From Flavobacterium phragmitis (GTDB lineage Bacteria; Bacteroidota; Bacteroidia; Flavobacteriales; Flavobacteriaceae): a DNA stretch of 64,000 nt. The stretch spans positions 25,994 through 89,993 of the forward strand of contig NZ_FOMH01000010.1 in assembly GCF_900112575.1 (NCBI RefSeq), in the 5' to 3' direction. The number at the start of each line of letters is the position of its first letter. Within the stretch, counting starts at the first letter, position 1. Of the stretch, positions 36,240 to 44,884 are shown piece after piece. A model generated the notes under the pieces. That model did not search any database. It was given only the letters and a program-made list of their open reading frames with translations, and was not told the origin of the DNA. Position numbers and translations under genes: made by a program.

Positions 36240-36247
36240 CAAATATA
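36240..36247 (-). promoter_or_regulatory. Promoter -7 element of gyrB
   Basis: TATATTTG on the minus strand; transcript would start near 36233, about 32 nt before the ATG. Confidence 0.5.
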
Positions 36248-36348
36248 TGAAAACGCAGGCTATATACCCAGTAAAATACCACTTAAAGCAGTTAAGTTAT
36301 TAACACAATTGTCTGAAAAACCTAAAAATAAAACTAAAACCTTAGTTT

Positions 36349-36457
36349 AAATTCCAAAACTGGAAATAATGCGAAAGTTTTAAAAGTCCAATCTTTGAAA
36401 TCCCAAATTCCAGAACTGGAAATAATGCGAAAGTTTAAAAATTCTAATCTTTGAAAT
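36349..36457. repeat. Imperfect tandem duplication, 56-bp unit
   Basis: Copy 1 starts at 36349 and copy 2 at 36405, both AAATTCCA-AACTGG followed by AAATAATGCGAAAGTTT and ATCTTTGAAAT. A few substitutions separate the copies. The AAATTCCAAAACT start recurs at 36488. Confidence 0.75.
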
Positions 36458-36513
36458 TGCTTCACTTGTTCGATAGCAATCGAGTCCAAATTCCAAAACT
36501 AATCGTTCCACAT

Positions 36514-36555
36514 AAAAAAACCGAAACTATATTATAATGTAGTTTCGGTTTTTTT
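36514..36555 (-). terminator. Terminator of the asparagine synthetase-like gene
   Basis: Stem ACCGAAACTA (36520-36529) with TAGTTTCGGT (36540-36549), bordered by A-run and T-run; lies 50 bp beyond the stop at 36606. Confidence 0.8.
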
Positions 36556-36605
36556 AGGTTCAATCCAAAAATTGGAATTTGGAATTTATTTTTTGGAATT
36601 TAACT

Positions 36606-38222
36606 TTAAACTGCAATCCCAGATTTTACGTTTTCGAAATTCCCTTTCAAGTGTGCAGCATTTGCTCTTCCACTTGGATCCAGGTTTTCCTGCCATTTCG
36701 GTATCCATTTACGCACTGTTTGAGCTGCACTGACCTGCGGATAGTATTTATGAAAAATCGAACGATATAAGTACGCTTCTTTTGTTGTTGGTGAATTATA
36801 CGGGAACTCTACATTTGCGCCCGCCAACTGTTCATCTGTTACCTGAGAAGCACAATATTCAATTAATTCATCAACCCAATTGTAACCTACTCCATCTGAA
36901 AATTGTTCTTTTTGACGCCATAAAACTTCTGACGGCAGATAAGGATCTTCCGGTGTATCGAAAGCCTTTCTTAAAATGTATTTTTCAATTCCATCATATG
37001 TTTTAGGCTGTTTTTCCTCTGTTTTGATTCGGATATTCGTATCCAAAAATGTAGTATCCAAAAACGGGAATCTCACTTCTAGCCCGTGCGCCATTGTTGT
37101 TTTATCTGCACGAAGTAAATCTGCAGTAAACAACTTCTGAACTCTTTCTATGGTTTCATCTTGAAATTCTTCTGCCGAAGGCGCATTTCTAAAATACAAA
37201 TGTCCTCCAAAAACCTCATCGGCTCCTTCTCCAGATAAAATTACTTTAACACCTTGTTCCGCAATTGCTTTAGATAATAAATACATTGGAACACCCGATC
37301 TTACCGAAATAATATCATACGTTTCAATATGATAAATTACTTTTTCTAAAATCTGAACTCCTTCTTCTACAGAAAAATGAATTTCATGATGCTCTGTTCC
37401 TAAAAATGCAGCCGCTTTTCGCGCGACAATATTATCAGGCGAATCTGCATCTAAACCAATTGAGAAAGAATGTAATTTCTGTCCGTTTTCTTTTAAAACC
37501 CTAGAAGTTATGGCAGATGTTAAAGACGAATCCAATCCCCCTGAAAGTATTACTCCAACAGGAACATTAGCCAATAAACGCTTACTTGTAGCATCAATTA
37601 AACTCTGGCGAACTACATTCAGATCTAAAGGCTGATCTGCATTTTTATGATCTTCGTACTCTGGACGGTAATATTTTACAAAACCCGTTTTTGCCGTATA
37701 ATAATGTCCTGGAGGAAAAGTTGAAAATGATTTGCATTGATCTGCAATTGACTTCATTTCTGAAGAAAAATAAATACGTCCTCTTTCATCCAAACCATAA
37801 TACAATGGTTTTACACCTATTGGATCACGACCAGCAATATATCTATCTCCATCGATTACAACGAAAGCAAAATCACCATCTAGTTTGTTACAGAAATCAT
37901 AACCAAACTCTTCATAAAGATGCACAATTACTTCTGAATCCGATTCTGTTCTAAAAGTATGATGCTGTAAAACCGTTTCTTTAAGTTCTTTGTAATTGTA
38001 AATCTCTCCATCATGAACCATCCAAGCCTTATTTGTTCCTTGAATTGGCTGTTTACCTGAATTAAGATCAATGATTGATAGACTTTCATGGCACAATATA
38101 CTGCCATTTTCCATAATATGAACATCACTTTCATCAGGGCCTCGATATGACATTCTTTCTGAAAGTTCTTTTACCAGTTTGGGGTCTTTTCCTTTACCAA
38201 TTACGGCTAACAATCCAGACAT
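36606..38222 (-). CDS. Asparagine synthetase-like protein lacking the glutaminase catalytic residues
   Basis: A 538-residue AsnB homologue. The synthetase domain is intact (VILSGGLDSSLTSAI near 230, and GEGADEVFGGHLYF near 330), so ATP-dependent amide formation on aspartate or a related acid is plausible. The N-terminal glutaminase domain is folded but changed at three key places: residue 2 is Ser (TCT) instead of the nucleophile Cys; the glutamine-binding Arg is S47 in CHESLSIID; and the oxyanion Asn of NGEIYN is D71 in HDGEIYN. The intact paralogue lies 317 bp upstream. The triple loss argues against a sequencing error and for ammonia-dependent activity, a changed substrate or a regulatory role. 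Confidence 0.88.
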   Translation of the reverse strand: MSGLLAVIGKGKDPKLVKELSERMSYRGPDESDVHIMENGSILCHESLSIIDLNSGKQPIQGTNKAWMVHDGEIYNYKELKETVLQHHTFRTESDSEVIVHLYEEFGYDFCNKLDGDFAFVVIDGDRYIAGRDPIGVKPLYYGLDERGRIYFSSEMKSIADQCKSFSTFPPGHYYTAKTGFVKYYRPEYEDHKNADQPLDLNVVRQSLIDATSKRLLANVPVGVILSGGLDSSLTSAITSRVLKENGQKLHSFSIGLDADSPDNIVARKAAAFLGTEHHEIHFSVEEGVQILEKVIYHIETYDIISVRSGVPMYLLSKAIAEQGVKVILSGEGADEVFGGHLYFRNAPSAEEFQDETIERVQKLFTADLLRADKTTMAHGLEVRFPFLDTTFLDTNIRIKTEEKQPKTYDGIEKYILRKAFDTPEDPYLPSEVLWRQKEQFSDGVGYNWVDELIEYCASQVTDEQLAGANVEFPYNSPTTKEAYLYRSIFHKYYPQVSAAQTVRKWIPKWQENLDPSGRANAAHLKGNFENVKSGIAV

Positions 38223-38389
38223 ACTATTCTATTTATTATTATATTGTATTGTACAAAACTCTAAAGCAAGCTGCACATTAAAAAATCATTAAAAATTTTC
38301 ACTGAAAGCAAAACTAAAGATTATTTTTTGCTTTCCTAATACTTTCCACATTAAAATCTTTGGGGATTCAATTTTATTTCGGAGAATGC

Positions 38390-38397
38390 CAAATATA
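38390..38397 (-). promoter_or_regulatory. Promoter -7 element of the asparagine synthetase-like gene
   Basis: TATATTTG on the minus strand gives a start near 38383 and a leader of about 160 nt. It lies after the terminator of the upstream asnB, so the paralogue can be transcribed on its own. Confidence 0.45.
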
Positions 38398-38472
38398 AAA
38401 AAAGTAAGCTTACTAATTACCAAAAACTTTTTATAAAGAACTGAAATCTAGAATTTAACAATTTTAGACAAG

Positions 38473-38500
38473 AAAGACGTTCTTTTGCAAGAACGTCTTT
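38473..38500 (-). terminator. asnB terminator
   Basis: Perfect 12-bp stem AAAGACGTTCTT (38473-38484) with complement 38489-38500, 4-nt loop, then TTCTTGTCT on the minus strand. Confidence 0.8.
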
Positions 38501-38539
38501 CGGCAATATATATACTAATTCTAAAAATTAAACTCTTCT

Positions 38540-40216
38540 TTAGGCTTTTGCATAAGCATCATCATGAACGCTTGCAACAGCTCTTCCAGACGGATCGTTC
38601 ATGTTTTTGAAAGCTTCATCCCATTCCAAAGCAATTTTTGTACTACAAGCCACACTTGCTTCCTGAGGCACACATAATGCCGCCGCATCACTTGGGAAAT
38701 GTTCTGCAAAAATAGAACGATAGTAATATTCTTCTTTTGAAGTTGGCGTCTGTAATGGGAACTTAAATCTTGCATTTGCCAATTGCTCATCCGAAACTTC
38801 TCTGGCTACCACTTCTTTTAAAGTATCAATCCAGCTATATCCTACTCCATCCGAGAATTGCTCTTTTTGTCTCCATGCCACACTTTCCGGAAGCATATCT
38901 TCAAAAGCTTTACGAACAACCCATTTTTCCATCGGATGTTCTTTGTTGATCATTTTATCTTGCGGGTTGATACGCATTGCCACATCCATAAATTCTTTAT
39001 CTAAGAATGGTACACGCCCTTCGATTCCCCACGCTGCTAAACTTTTGTTAGCACGTAAACAGTCGTACATATGAAGTTTGCCTAATTTACGAACGTTTTC
39101 TTCGTGGAATTCTTTAGCGTTTGGCGCTTTATGGAAATATAAATATCCTCCAAACAACTCATCTGCTCCTTCTCCTGAAAGAACCATTTTGATTCCCATT
39201 GATTTGATTACTCTCGCCATTAGCCACATTGGGGTTGAAGCTCTTACTGTAGTTACGTCATATGTTTCTAAGTTGTAAATTACATCACGAACTGCATCCA
39301 AACCTTCTTGAATTGTAAATTTGATTTCGTGGTGAATTGTTCCAATATGATCTGCTACTTTTCTTGCTGCAGCTAAATCTGGAGAACCTTCTAGACCAAC
39401 TGAGAAAGAGTGTAATTGCGGATACCAAGCATCTGTAGTATCATCTGACTCAATTCTTTTTTGTGCAAATTTTTTGGCTACAGCCGAAGTAATAGAAGAA
39501 TCCAAACCTCCTGAAAGTAGAACTCCATAAGGAACATCACTCATTAATTGTCTGTGAACCGCTGCTTCCAATGCTTTTCTGATTTCTGGAATGCTAGTTT
39601 CGTTATCTTTAACGGCATCATATTCTGTCCAGTCTCTTTTGTACCATTGTACAAATTCACCATCTTTACTTGATAAATAATGTCCTGGAGGGAATAATTC
39701 AATTTTTGTACAGTATCCTTCTAAAGCTTTTAATTCAGACGCTACGTAAAAAGTTCCATGTTGATCCCAACCAATGTACAATGGAATAATTCCCATGTGG
39801 TCACGAGCTACAAAATACTCGTCTTTATCAACATCATAAATGGCAAAACCGAAGATTCCGTTTAATTCATCAACAAAATCAACTCCTTTTTCTCTGTAAA
39901 GCGCTAAAATCACTTCACAGTCACTTTCTGTTTGAAAGTTATATTTTCCTTCAAATTGTTTACGTAAATCTCTGTGATTGTAAATTTCACCATTAGCAGC
40001 CAAAACCAATTTTTTATCTTCTGTAAATAAAGGTTGTTTTCCTGAAGCTGGATCAACAATTGCCAAACGCTCATGAGAAAGAATCGCTTTATCATTACTG
40101 TAAATGCCACTCCAGTCTGGTCCACGGTGACGAATGATTTTTGACATTTCTAATACTTGAGGTCTTAACGCTTCGGCTTTTTGTTTAAGATCAAAGGCAC
40201 ATACAATTCCGCACAT
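38540..40216 (-). CDS. asnB: Asparagine synthetase B (glutamine-hydrolysing)
   Basis: Makes asparagine from aspartate, ATP and glutamine. 558 residues. The class II glutaminase domain is complete: nucleophile C2 (MCGIVCAF), glutamine-binding R50 in SHERLAIVD, and N75-G76-E77 in ANGEIYN. The synthetase domain has the pyrophosphate loop VLLSGGLDSSITSA (near 235) and GEGADELFGGYLYFHKAP. Its own terminator separates it from the degenerate paralogue downstream, with which it shares long stretches including WRQKEQFSDGVGYSW. Confidence 0.96.
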   Translation of the reverse strand: MCGIVCAFDLKQKAEALRPQVLEMSKIIRHRGPDWSGIYSNDKAILSHERLAIVDPASGKQPLFTEDKKLVLAANGEIYNHRDLRKQFEGKYNFQTESDCEVILALYREKGVDFVDELNGIFGFAIYDVDKDEYFVARDHMGIIPLYIGWDQHGTFYVASELKALEGYCTKIELFPPGHYLSSKDGEFVQWYKRDWTEYDAVKDNETSIPEIRKALEAAVHRQLMSDVPYGVLLSGGLDSSITSAVAKKFAQKRIESDDTTDAWYPQLHSFSVGLEGSPDLAAARKVADHIGTIHHEIKFTIQEGLDAVRDVIYNLETYDVTTVRASTPMWLMARVIKSMGIKMVLSGEGADELFGGYLYFHKAPNAKEFHEENVRKLGKLHMYDCLRANKSLAAWGIEGRVPFLDKEFMDVAMRINPQDKMINKEHPMEKWVVRKAFEDMLPESVAWRQKEQFSDGVGYSWIDTLKEVVAREVSDEQLANARFKFPLQTPTSKEEYYYRSIFAEHFPSDAAALCVPQEASVACSTKIALEWDEAFKNMNDPSGRAVASVHDDAYAKA

Positions 40217-40771
40217 AATATTCTATATTTTAATTTTAAGTTTTTAATTTGATAAGGCAAAGATGGAGTATTAGTTACAATTGAAAAACACATTTAACAA
40301 TATCAATTACAAATATCAATCAAAACAATCAATTTACATACAAAATGTAAAATTTAGAAGTAAAAATAAGCTCGAAACTTGAAAATTTTAATTTGGGATC
40401 CAAAACTGGTTTGAAATTGAAAGTTTAGAGTGATTTTTTGGATTAAATTTTGAGTTATTTCGGCATCAATGAAGAATTCGTAAAGAGACAACATCAAACT
40501 GTTCTAAAATTATAAATTCCACAATCGTTTATCAAATATAGCCCGTGGTTTCAACCACGGGACACGTTTTATACATTGCGTCCCGTGGTTGAAACCACGG
40601 GCTATATTTAACAAAAAACAAAGATTGGCAATATACTATGCGGAGTTACTTTCGAAGATTTGCTTCGCCTATTCGCTATCACTCGGGTCTCGTTCCTAGA
40701 AATGAAAAGATTATGAAGAATACTTTGAGGTTAATTCAACTTTGACAAAGTTCTAGACTTAGTTAATAAGA
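40217..40771. other. Gene-free stretch with repeats upstream of asnB
   Basis: Near asnB, CATCTTTG on the minus strand (40258-40265) is one base from the -7 consensus. The rest holds the paired hairpins at 40537-40606 and a GCTTCGCC-TATTCGCTATC-CTCGGGTCTCGTTC segment (40662-40694) of a kind often repeated in flavobacterial genomes. No gene seen. Confidence 0.6.
40537..40606. repeat. Paired REP-like hairpins (GCCCGTGGTT...AACCACGGG)
   Basis: Two 27-bp elements in inverted orientation (40537-40563 and 40580-40606), identical as complements, 16 nt apart. Each is itself a hairpin with a 9-bp arm (CCCGTGGTT / AACCACGGG) and a 2-nt loop, so the locus can fold as two small hairpins or one long one. 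This is the architecture of REP/BIME elements. Confidence 0.85.
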
Positions 40772-41221
40772 TTACTCAACACTTTGAATCGTATAATGCG
40801 TCTTATTAATTTCAAACTGAAATCCAGCCTTATTTCCCATTAAATGATTTCCTAAAGGAGATTGCGGAGAAAGTGCAATCACATTGATTCCATCAATTGC
40901 TATTTTAGGAAGAGCGACACTAACATATAAATAGATGCCGTTTGCTTTTACCAAACTTCCCAAAACAATATTTTCAGTAGATTTCAACGAATCGATTTTA
41001 TCTAAAATGCTTTTTTGCTCAATCGCTTCTTTCAGTTTAGTAGTCAATTTTTCCTGCTCGATATGCATCATCGACAAGGCTGTTTCGTGTTTGTCACCAG
41101 CAGAACCTTTGGCATCATTTTTTGAATCTTCGGTCAAACCGGAAATCATGTCTTTGAAAACATCAATTCTGTCCTGAACCATTTGTGTGTAGTGAGTGTA
41201 TATTTTTTCTTTGAAAGTCAT
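40772..41221 (-). CDS. GreA/GreB-like transcription factor
   Basis: A 149-residue protein. The N-terminal half (1-75) is helical and coiled-coil-like, with a charged tip KNDAKGSAGDKHETAL where Gre factors place the acidic residues that enter the polymerase secondary channel. The C-terminal half has the Gre fold ending SPQSPLGNHLMGNKAGFQFEI, matching the SPLGKALLGKK signature. In databases this group is often mislabelled 3-oxoacyl-ACP synthase. Likely binds RNA polymerase; whether it stimulates transcript cleavage is unknown. Confidence 0.75.
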   Translation of the reverse strand: MTFKEKIYTHYTQMVQDRIDVFKDMISGLTEDSKNDAKGSAGDKHETALSMMHIEQEKLTTKLKEAIEQKSILDKIDSLKSTENIVLGSLVKANGIYLYVSVALPKIAIDGINVIALSPQSPLGNHLMGNKAGFQFEINKTHYTIQSVE

Positions 41222-41227
41222 TTTTTT

Positions 41228-41297
41228 AAAGATGCTAAGATTCTAAGTGGCTAAGGTGCTAAGTTTTTTTTTGCCACGAACGTACTAAGGCGCTAAG
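41228..41297. repeat. GCTAAG-type direct repeats
   Basis: Several copies of TGCTAAG/GGCTAAGG/CGCTAAG over 70 bp with a GCCACGAAC piece between them, a low-complexity repeat family common in flavobacterial intergenic DNA. Confidence 0.6.
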
Positions 41298-41319
41298 ATA
41301 AGTGATTTTTTTTCTAATC

Positions 41320-41850
41320 TTATTCGAAAAATTCTTTTGGATATACTACTTCTCCGCTTATTCCTTTTAAACCATTTTCTGTCAGCGCTATTGCCAAACA
41401 ATTTTCAGCCGGCACATCAAACGGCATTTTGATATTGTATTTTTCACAAAGCTCATATCCGAATCTTGGATAATAATCCTGATGTCCTAGCAAAATAATG
41501 GATTTATATCCTAATTCTTTTGCAACTTCATGCCCATAAAGAATAAGCTTTGCCCCAATTCCTTTTCCCTGAAACTCTGGCAAAACTGAAACTGGCGCCA
41601 ATGCTAATGACTCAAATGAATCAGCATCATTTACTATTTTTAATTTAGTAAATAAAATATGTCCGACGATTTCACCTTCAAGTTCTGCTACAATAGATAA
41701 TTCAGGAATAAAAACATTCGATTTCCTAAGCCTTTCTACTAGAAACTGTTCTTTATGATCACTGTATTCTTCTTTTTCAAAAGCTTTTTCTATCAATTGA
41801 AAAACACTTTCAAAATCGTTTACATTCTCTTGACGTAATTTAATTTCCAT
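41320..41850 (-). CDS. GNAT-family N-acetyltransferase
   Basis: About 176 residues from the ATG at 41850 (MEIKLRQENVNDFESV); the longer frame adds nine hydrophobic residues that do not belong to the fold. Acetyl-CoA binding motif A is PEFQGKGIGAKLILYGHEVAKELGY (Q/RxxGxG/A), and IILLGHQDYYPRFGYELCEKY matches the YhbS-like group. It transfers an acyl group from CoA to an unknown amine. The gene lies between two repeat clusters. Confidence 0.85.
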   Translation of the reverse strand: MEIKLRQENVNDFESVFQLIEKAFEKEEYSDHKEQFLVERLRKSNVFIPELSIVAELEGEIVGHILFTKLKIVNDADSFESLALAPVSVLPEFQGKGIGAKLILYGHEVAKELGYKSIILLGHQDYYPRFGYELCEKYNIKMPFDVPAENCLAIALTENGLKGISGEVVYPKEFFE

Positions 41851-41870
41851 AACTATAAAAATAAAAAAAA

Positions 41871-41920
41871 CAGCCACGAATTCACGAATCTACTCCAAAA
41901 AATTCATGAGTTCATGGCTG
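41871..41920. repeat. Palindromic repeat (GCCACGAATTCACGAAT family)
   Basis: CAGCCACGAATTCACGAAT (41871-41889) with an imperfect inverted copy at 41902-41920. Followed by T-run/A-run and by GTCTTTGTGCCTTCGCGGC (41988-42006), another common flavobacterial repeat. May terminate the barrel gene downstream transcript. Confidence 0.7.
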
Positions 41921-42015
41921 AAAAAAAAAGGCACTTTCATTTAAAATGTTTTTGTGCCCTGGTATTTTTGTGGCAAAAAAACTTTGCGTCTTTGTGCCTT
42001 CGCGGCTATTAACCT

Positions 42016-43770
42016 TTAAAAATCAAATTTATAATTTGCACCTCCTAAAACTTGGAAACCTTGTACTGGATAATTCAGCCATTTTTCGTAAGCCTGATTT
42101 CCTATATTATTTAATTTCAAGAAAAACGTCAAACGTTCGTTGAATTTATATCCTAGATGAGCATTAGCATCAAAATAACTTTTTAAAGTTACAACTTGCG
42201 GATCTGTTGTAAGTGCCGTGTTTGACTGCATGTCTTTTCTTTCTCCCACATAAAACACATTCAATCCCGCATACCACTGCTTCGTAATATTAACGTCTAA
42301 AGTTGAACTTAATTTCATTGTTGGCAAATTCCATGCTTCAACAACATTATCCGTATTGTAACTATTAAATGTTCCGTTGATTCCAAAAGTTACATTTTGA
42401 GAGAAATCAGCTTTTAATTCTGCATAAAAACGTAATGTTCTAATATCTTCATACACTACACCAAATGAGTTTCCAAAAGCATAATCTTCGTTCGTAATTA
42501 CTTCTGTATAATCATTCGCTTTAAACAATGCTTTGTCTTTTTCATTCAAATACGAACCAGTCAAATTATAATTCACATTGTTTGCCAGTTTTCCTTTCAA
42601 ACCTGCAAAAACATTATACTGCGTACTTGAAGGTCGCATATTCAAAGTCGGTGACAAAAACGGATTTTCGGTTACAAAATCAGCATAAGAGTTTTGTTTT
42701 AAACCTCCATCAACTCCTGTATAGAAAATCATTAAATCGCCAACCAATTTATAAGAAGCATTTACTTTTGGATACAGATAAAATTTATTACCGCTATTTT
42801 CTGTATCTCCGCTGTAAAAAACTCCTGCTCCTAATTCTAAAGTCCAATCGTTTTCATGAATTACAAAACTTGGCTCAATTCCAACATTGGTAAAACCATA
42901 TTTTACAGCCTCTGTATTATCCTGTAAATAGTTATTTTTGAAAGAACCGCTTACATGATCTACAATTACATTGGTTTTAATTGCCTGATCCATTACATTA
43001 ACAGTAAAAGTCGGTTTTACGAAAAATCTATTTTCTGATGAAGAATAACTATCTGAAAAGTGAGTAAATTTTGCTGCAAGATTACTAAAAATGCTTTCTG
43101 TAAATTCAGCATTTCCGCCTAACCAAATTGTATTATAAGAATGATCAGGATTAATACTGTTTATTAAATCATAACGCTGTGCTGGAATTGTCGACCCAAA
43201 ATCAGCTGGCAGTCCATACCAATTGTAAATTTGATTTTGATATCCTAAATCAACATTCCAATTGTTATCTCTATTATTTTGACCGTAGCCTACATTAATT
43301 GCCGTATCATAAAATTCATCATTTAATTCTACATCTTTAATGCCACCCTGAGAGGAATGATGACGAAACATTCCCGCCACATAATCGTTATTTCCTAAAT
43401 CCTGATTCACAAATAATTCTCCATTCAAAGTTCCATAATTTCCAACTCCTACTGTGGCGTAATTATTAAACAACCTTTCTTTTTTAGCTTTTTCAACACC
43501 TGCCGCTTTTCCTTTAGAAGGCGTAAACGTTGAAGCCACAGGAACAGACAAAATACTGTATTTAATTACTTCTTTCGGCTGATTACCGCTGTCGTCAAGC
43601 GAAGGGTTTTCTTTTACTTTAAAAGCATCTGAAATAGTAGGCGAATATGGTTTTACAACATTTACAGTTTCCGTTCCGATACTTTCGTTTTTCTTAACTT
43701 GCGAAAACGAAAGCTGGACAGCAAATAATACTAGTAAAACGATAATTTTATACTGGCAATTTAATTTCAT
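42016..43770 (-). CDS. TonB-receptor-like outer-membrane barrel without plug domain
   Basis: About 584 residues from ATG 43770 (MKLNCQYKIIVLLVLFAVQLSFSQ, a signal peptide); the longer frame has an unlikely hydrophilic start. After a 75-residue linker (TVNVVKPYSPTISDAFKVKENP, then VIKYSILSVPVASTFTPSKGKA) there is only barrel, with alternating strands such as YATVGVGNYGTLNGELFVNQ and an aromatic C-terminal end QVLGGANYKFDF. No plug is present, so it is not a conventional TonB-gated transporter. It shares strand with phzF and the large TPR gene. Function unknown; presumably an outer-membrane porin or complex subunit. Confidence 0.75.
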   Translation of the reverse strand: MKLNCQYKIIVLLVLFAVQLSFSQVKKNESIGTETVNVVKPYSPTISDAFKVKENPSLDDSGNQPKEVIKYSILSVPVASTFTPSKGKAAGVEKAKKERLFNNYATVGVGNYGTLNGELFVNQDLGNNDYVAGMFRHHSSQGGIKDVELNDEFYDTAINVGYGQNNRDNNWNVDLGYQNQIYNWYGLPADFGSTIPAQRYDLINSINPDHSYNTIWLGGNAEFTESIFSNLAAKFTHFSDSYSSSENRFFVKPTFTVNVMDQAIKTNVIVDHVSGSFKNNYLQDNTEAVKYGFTNVGIEPSFVIHENDWTLELGAGVFYSGDTENSGNKFYLYPKVNASYKLVGDLMIFYTGVDGGLKQNSYADFVTENPFLSPTLNMRPSSTQYNVFAGLKGKLANNVNYNLTGSYLNEKDKALFKANDYTEVITNEDYAFGNSFGVVYEDIRTLRFYAELKADFSQNVTFGINGTFNSYNTDNVVEAWNLPTMKLSSTLDVNITKQWYAGLNVFYVGERKDMQSNTALTTDPQVVTLKSYFDANAHLGYKFNERLTFFLKLNNIGNQAYEKWLNYPVQGFQVLGGANYKFDF

Positions 43771-43863
43771 ATTTCTTCTTTTTAAGAGGATAGAGAAAAG
43801 AATATAAAGAATAGACTTATTGCTATATCTCAATTCTTTTACTCAAACTCTTTGTTCTATTCT

Positions 43864-43886
43864 CTATATTCTATTTTCTTTTTTCT
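43864..43886. repeat. 23-bp direct repeat, left of phzF
   Basis: CTATATTCTATTTTC followed by TTTTTTCT is identical to 44862-44884 on the other side of phzF; inverted GAATATAGAGAATAGAC pieces also lie at 43799-43815 and 44810-44828. Confidence 0.7.
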
Positions 43887-43915
43887 TAAATCTAAAATCT
43901 ACATTCTAAAATCAA

Positions 43916-44779
43916 TTAGGCTTCCCACTCCCCTTTGGCTACAAATTGAGCTTTTCCTCCAATTTTAATATCAAACTGATCATTTTCCAGTTTTCCTTTA
44001 AAATAGATTTCAGACGGACGACCAATGTAATCTCCCTGATGGTTTGTCACTTCAATTTGTGGAGAATGATATTTTAAAAGATATGCCTGTAAACAGGTAC
44101 TGGCGCTTCCTGTTGCAGCATCTTCCACTAATTGATTATTTTCTACACATAACATTCTGGTTGCCAGCTTCAAATCTTCGAAACTATAAAAATACAGTCC
44201 TCTATGATCTGTTTTACAATGCTGTTTCAGCCATTTATCGGTTTTATCTTTATCTAAAACTAAATTCTCTAAGGCTCTTTTGCTGTTTAACGGAACAATT
44301 ACAAAGGCACTTCCGGTAGTCACTTCTTGTATTAAATATTGATTATCAAAATCATCAATTGTCAAGTTGCTGAAAGACGGGAAATCTTCTTTTGCAAAAA
44401 CATCCCAAAACTTTGGCTGCGCCGCTTTCAACCAAATCAAATCATCCGCTTTATGAATTGCAATCGGACCAATCGGAACTTCTAATTTTATTTCTGATGG
44501 AGCATTTTCAAATACCTTATTCATCAAAACCCATGAAGTTCCAATTATTGGATGTCCTGCAAACTGGATTTCATGCGCCGGAGTAAATATTCTGATTTCC
44601 GCCTTATTCTTTTCCTTGTCTAATTTTGTAATGAAAGTGCTTTCGGCAAAATTAATTTCACGAGCAATCTGTTGCATTTCCTGTGAACTTAAATTTTCTG
44701 CATCTAAAAAAACCGCCAACTGATTTCCGGCATATTTTTTATCGGCAAAAACATCAACTATATAAAAAGGTAAACTCAT
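43916..44779 (-). CDS. PhzF-family isomerase
   Basis: A 287-residue member of the PhzF/YddE family (diaminopimelate-epimerase fold). The catalytic Glu is E46 in REINFAESTFI, followed by the IRIFTPAHEIQFAGHPIIGTS block and the later EDAATGSASTCLQAYL, all family signatures. Family members isomerise small amino or hydroxy acids; the best-known acts in phenazine synthesis, but no phenazine genes are here and the physiological substrate is unknown. It is flanked on both sides by the same 23-bp repeat. Confidence 0.9.
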   Translation of the reverse strand: MSLPFYIVDVFADKKYAGNQLAVFLDAENLSSQEMQQIAREINFAESTFITKLDKEKNKAEIRIFTPAHEIQFAGHPIIGTSWVLMNKVFENAPSEIKLEVPIGPIAIHKADDLIWLKAAQPKFWDVFAKEDFPSFSNLTIDDFDNQYLIQEVTTGSAFVIVPLNSKRALENLVLDKDKTDKWLKQHCKTDHRGLYFYSFEDLKLATRMLCVENNQLVEDAATGSASTCLQAYLLKYHSPQIEVTNHQGDYIGRPSEIYFKGKLENDQFDIKIGGKAQFVAKGEWEA

Positions 44780-44861
44780 TTTTTTTCTTTTTTTTTAGAA
44801 AATGGAACATAGAATATAGAGAATAGACTTTCTAATCTTTAATCAATCAATTTTCTTTTTT

Positions 44862-44884
44862 CTATATTCTATTTTCTTTTTTCT
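44862..44884. repeat. 23-bp direct repeat, right of phzF
   Basis: Identical to 43864-43886. It overlaps the stop region of the TPR gene. Confidence 0.7.

Larger units (their letters stand above)
36202..36605. other. Gene-free stretch between gyrB and the asparagine synthetase-like gene
   Basis: Contains the gyrB promoter, a 56-bp imperfect tandem duplication (36349-36457) with further AAATTCC fragments at 36488-36500 and 36566-36600, and the terminator at 36514-36555. No coding potential seen. Confidence 0.7.

Noticed and set aside
36606..38222. Cys2-to-Ser change as a sequencing error
   Set aside because: Two other glutaminase-site residues (Arg and Asn) are changed as well, so a single-base error would not explain the pattern.
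40537..40606. Possible CRISPR repeat pair
   Set aside because: Only two copies, in inverted rather than direct orientation, each self-complementary, and no cas genes in the window.
43916..44779. Phenazine biosynthesis locus
   Set aside because: Only a PhzF-family isomerase is present; no other phz genes accompany it.
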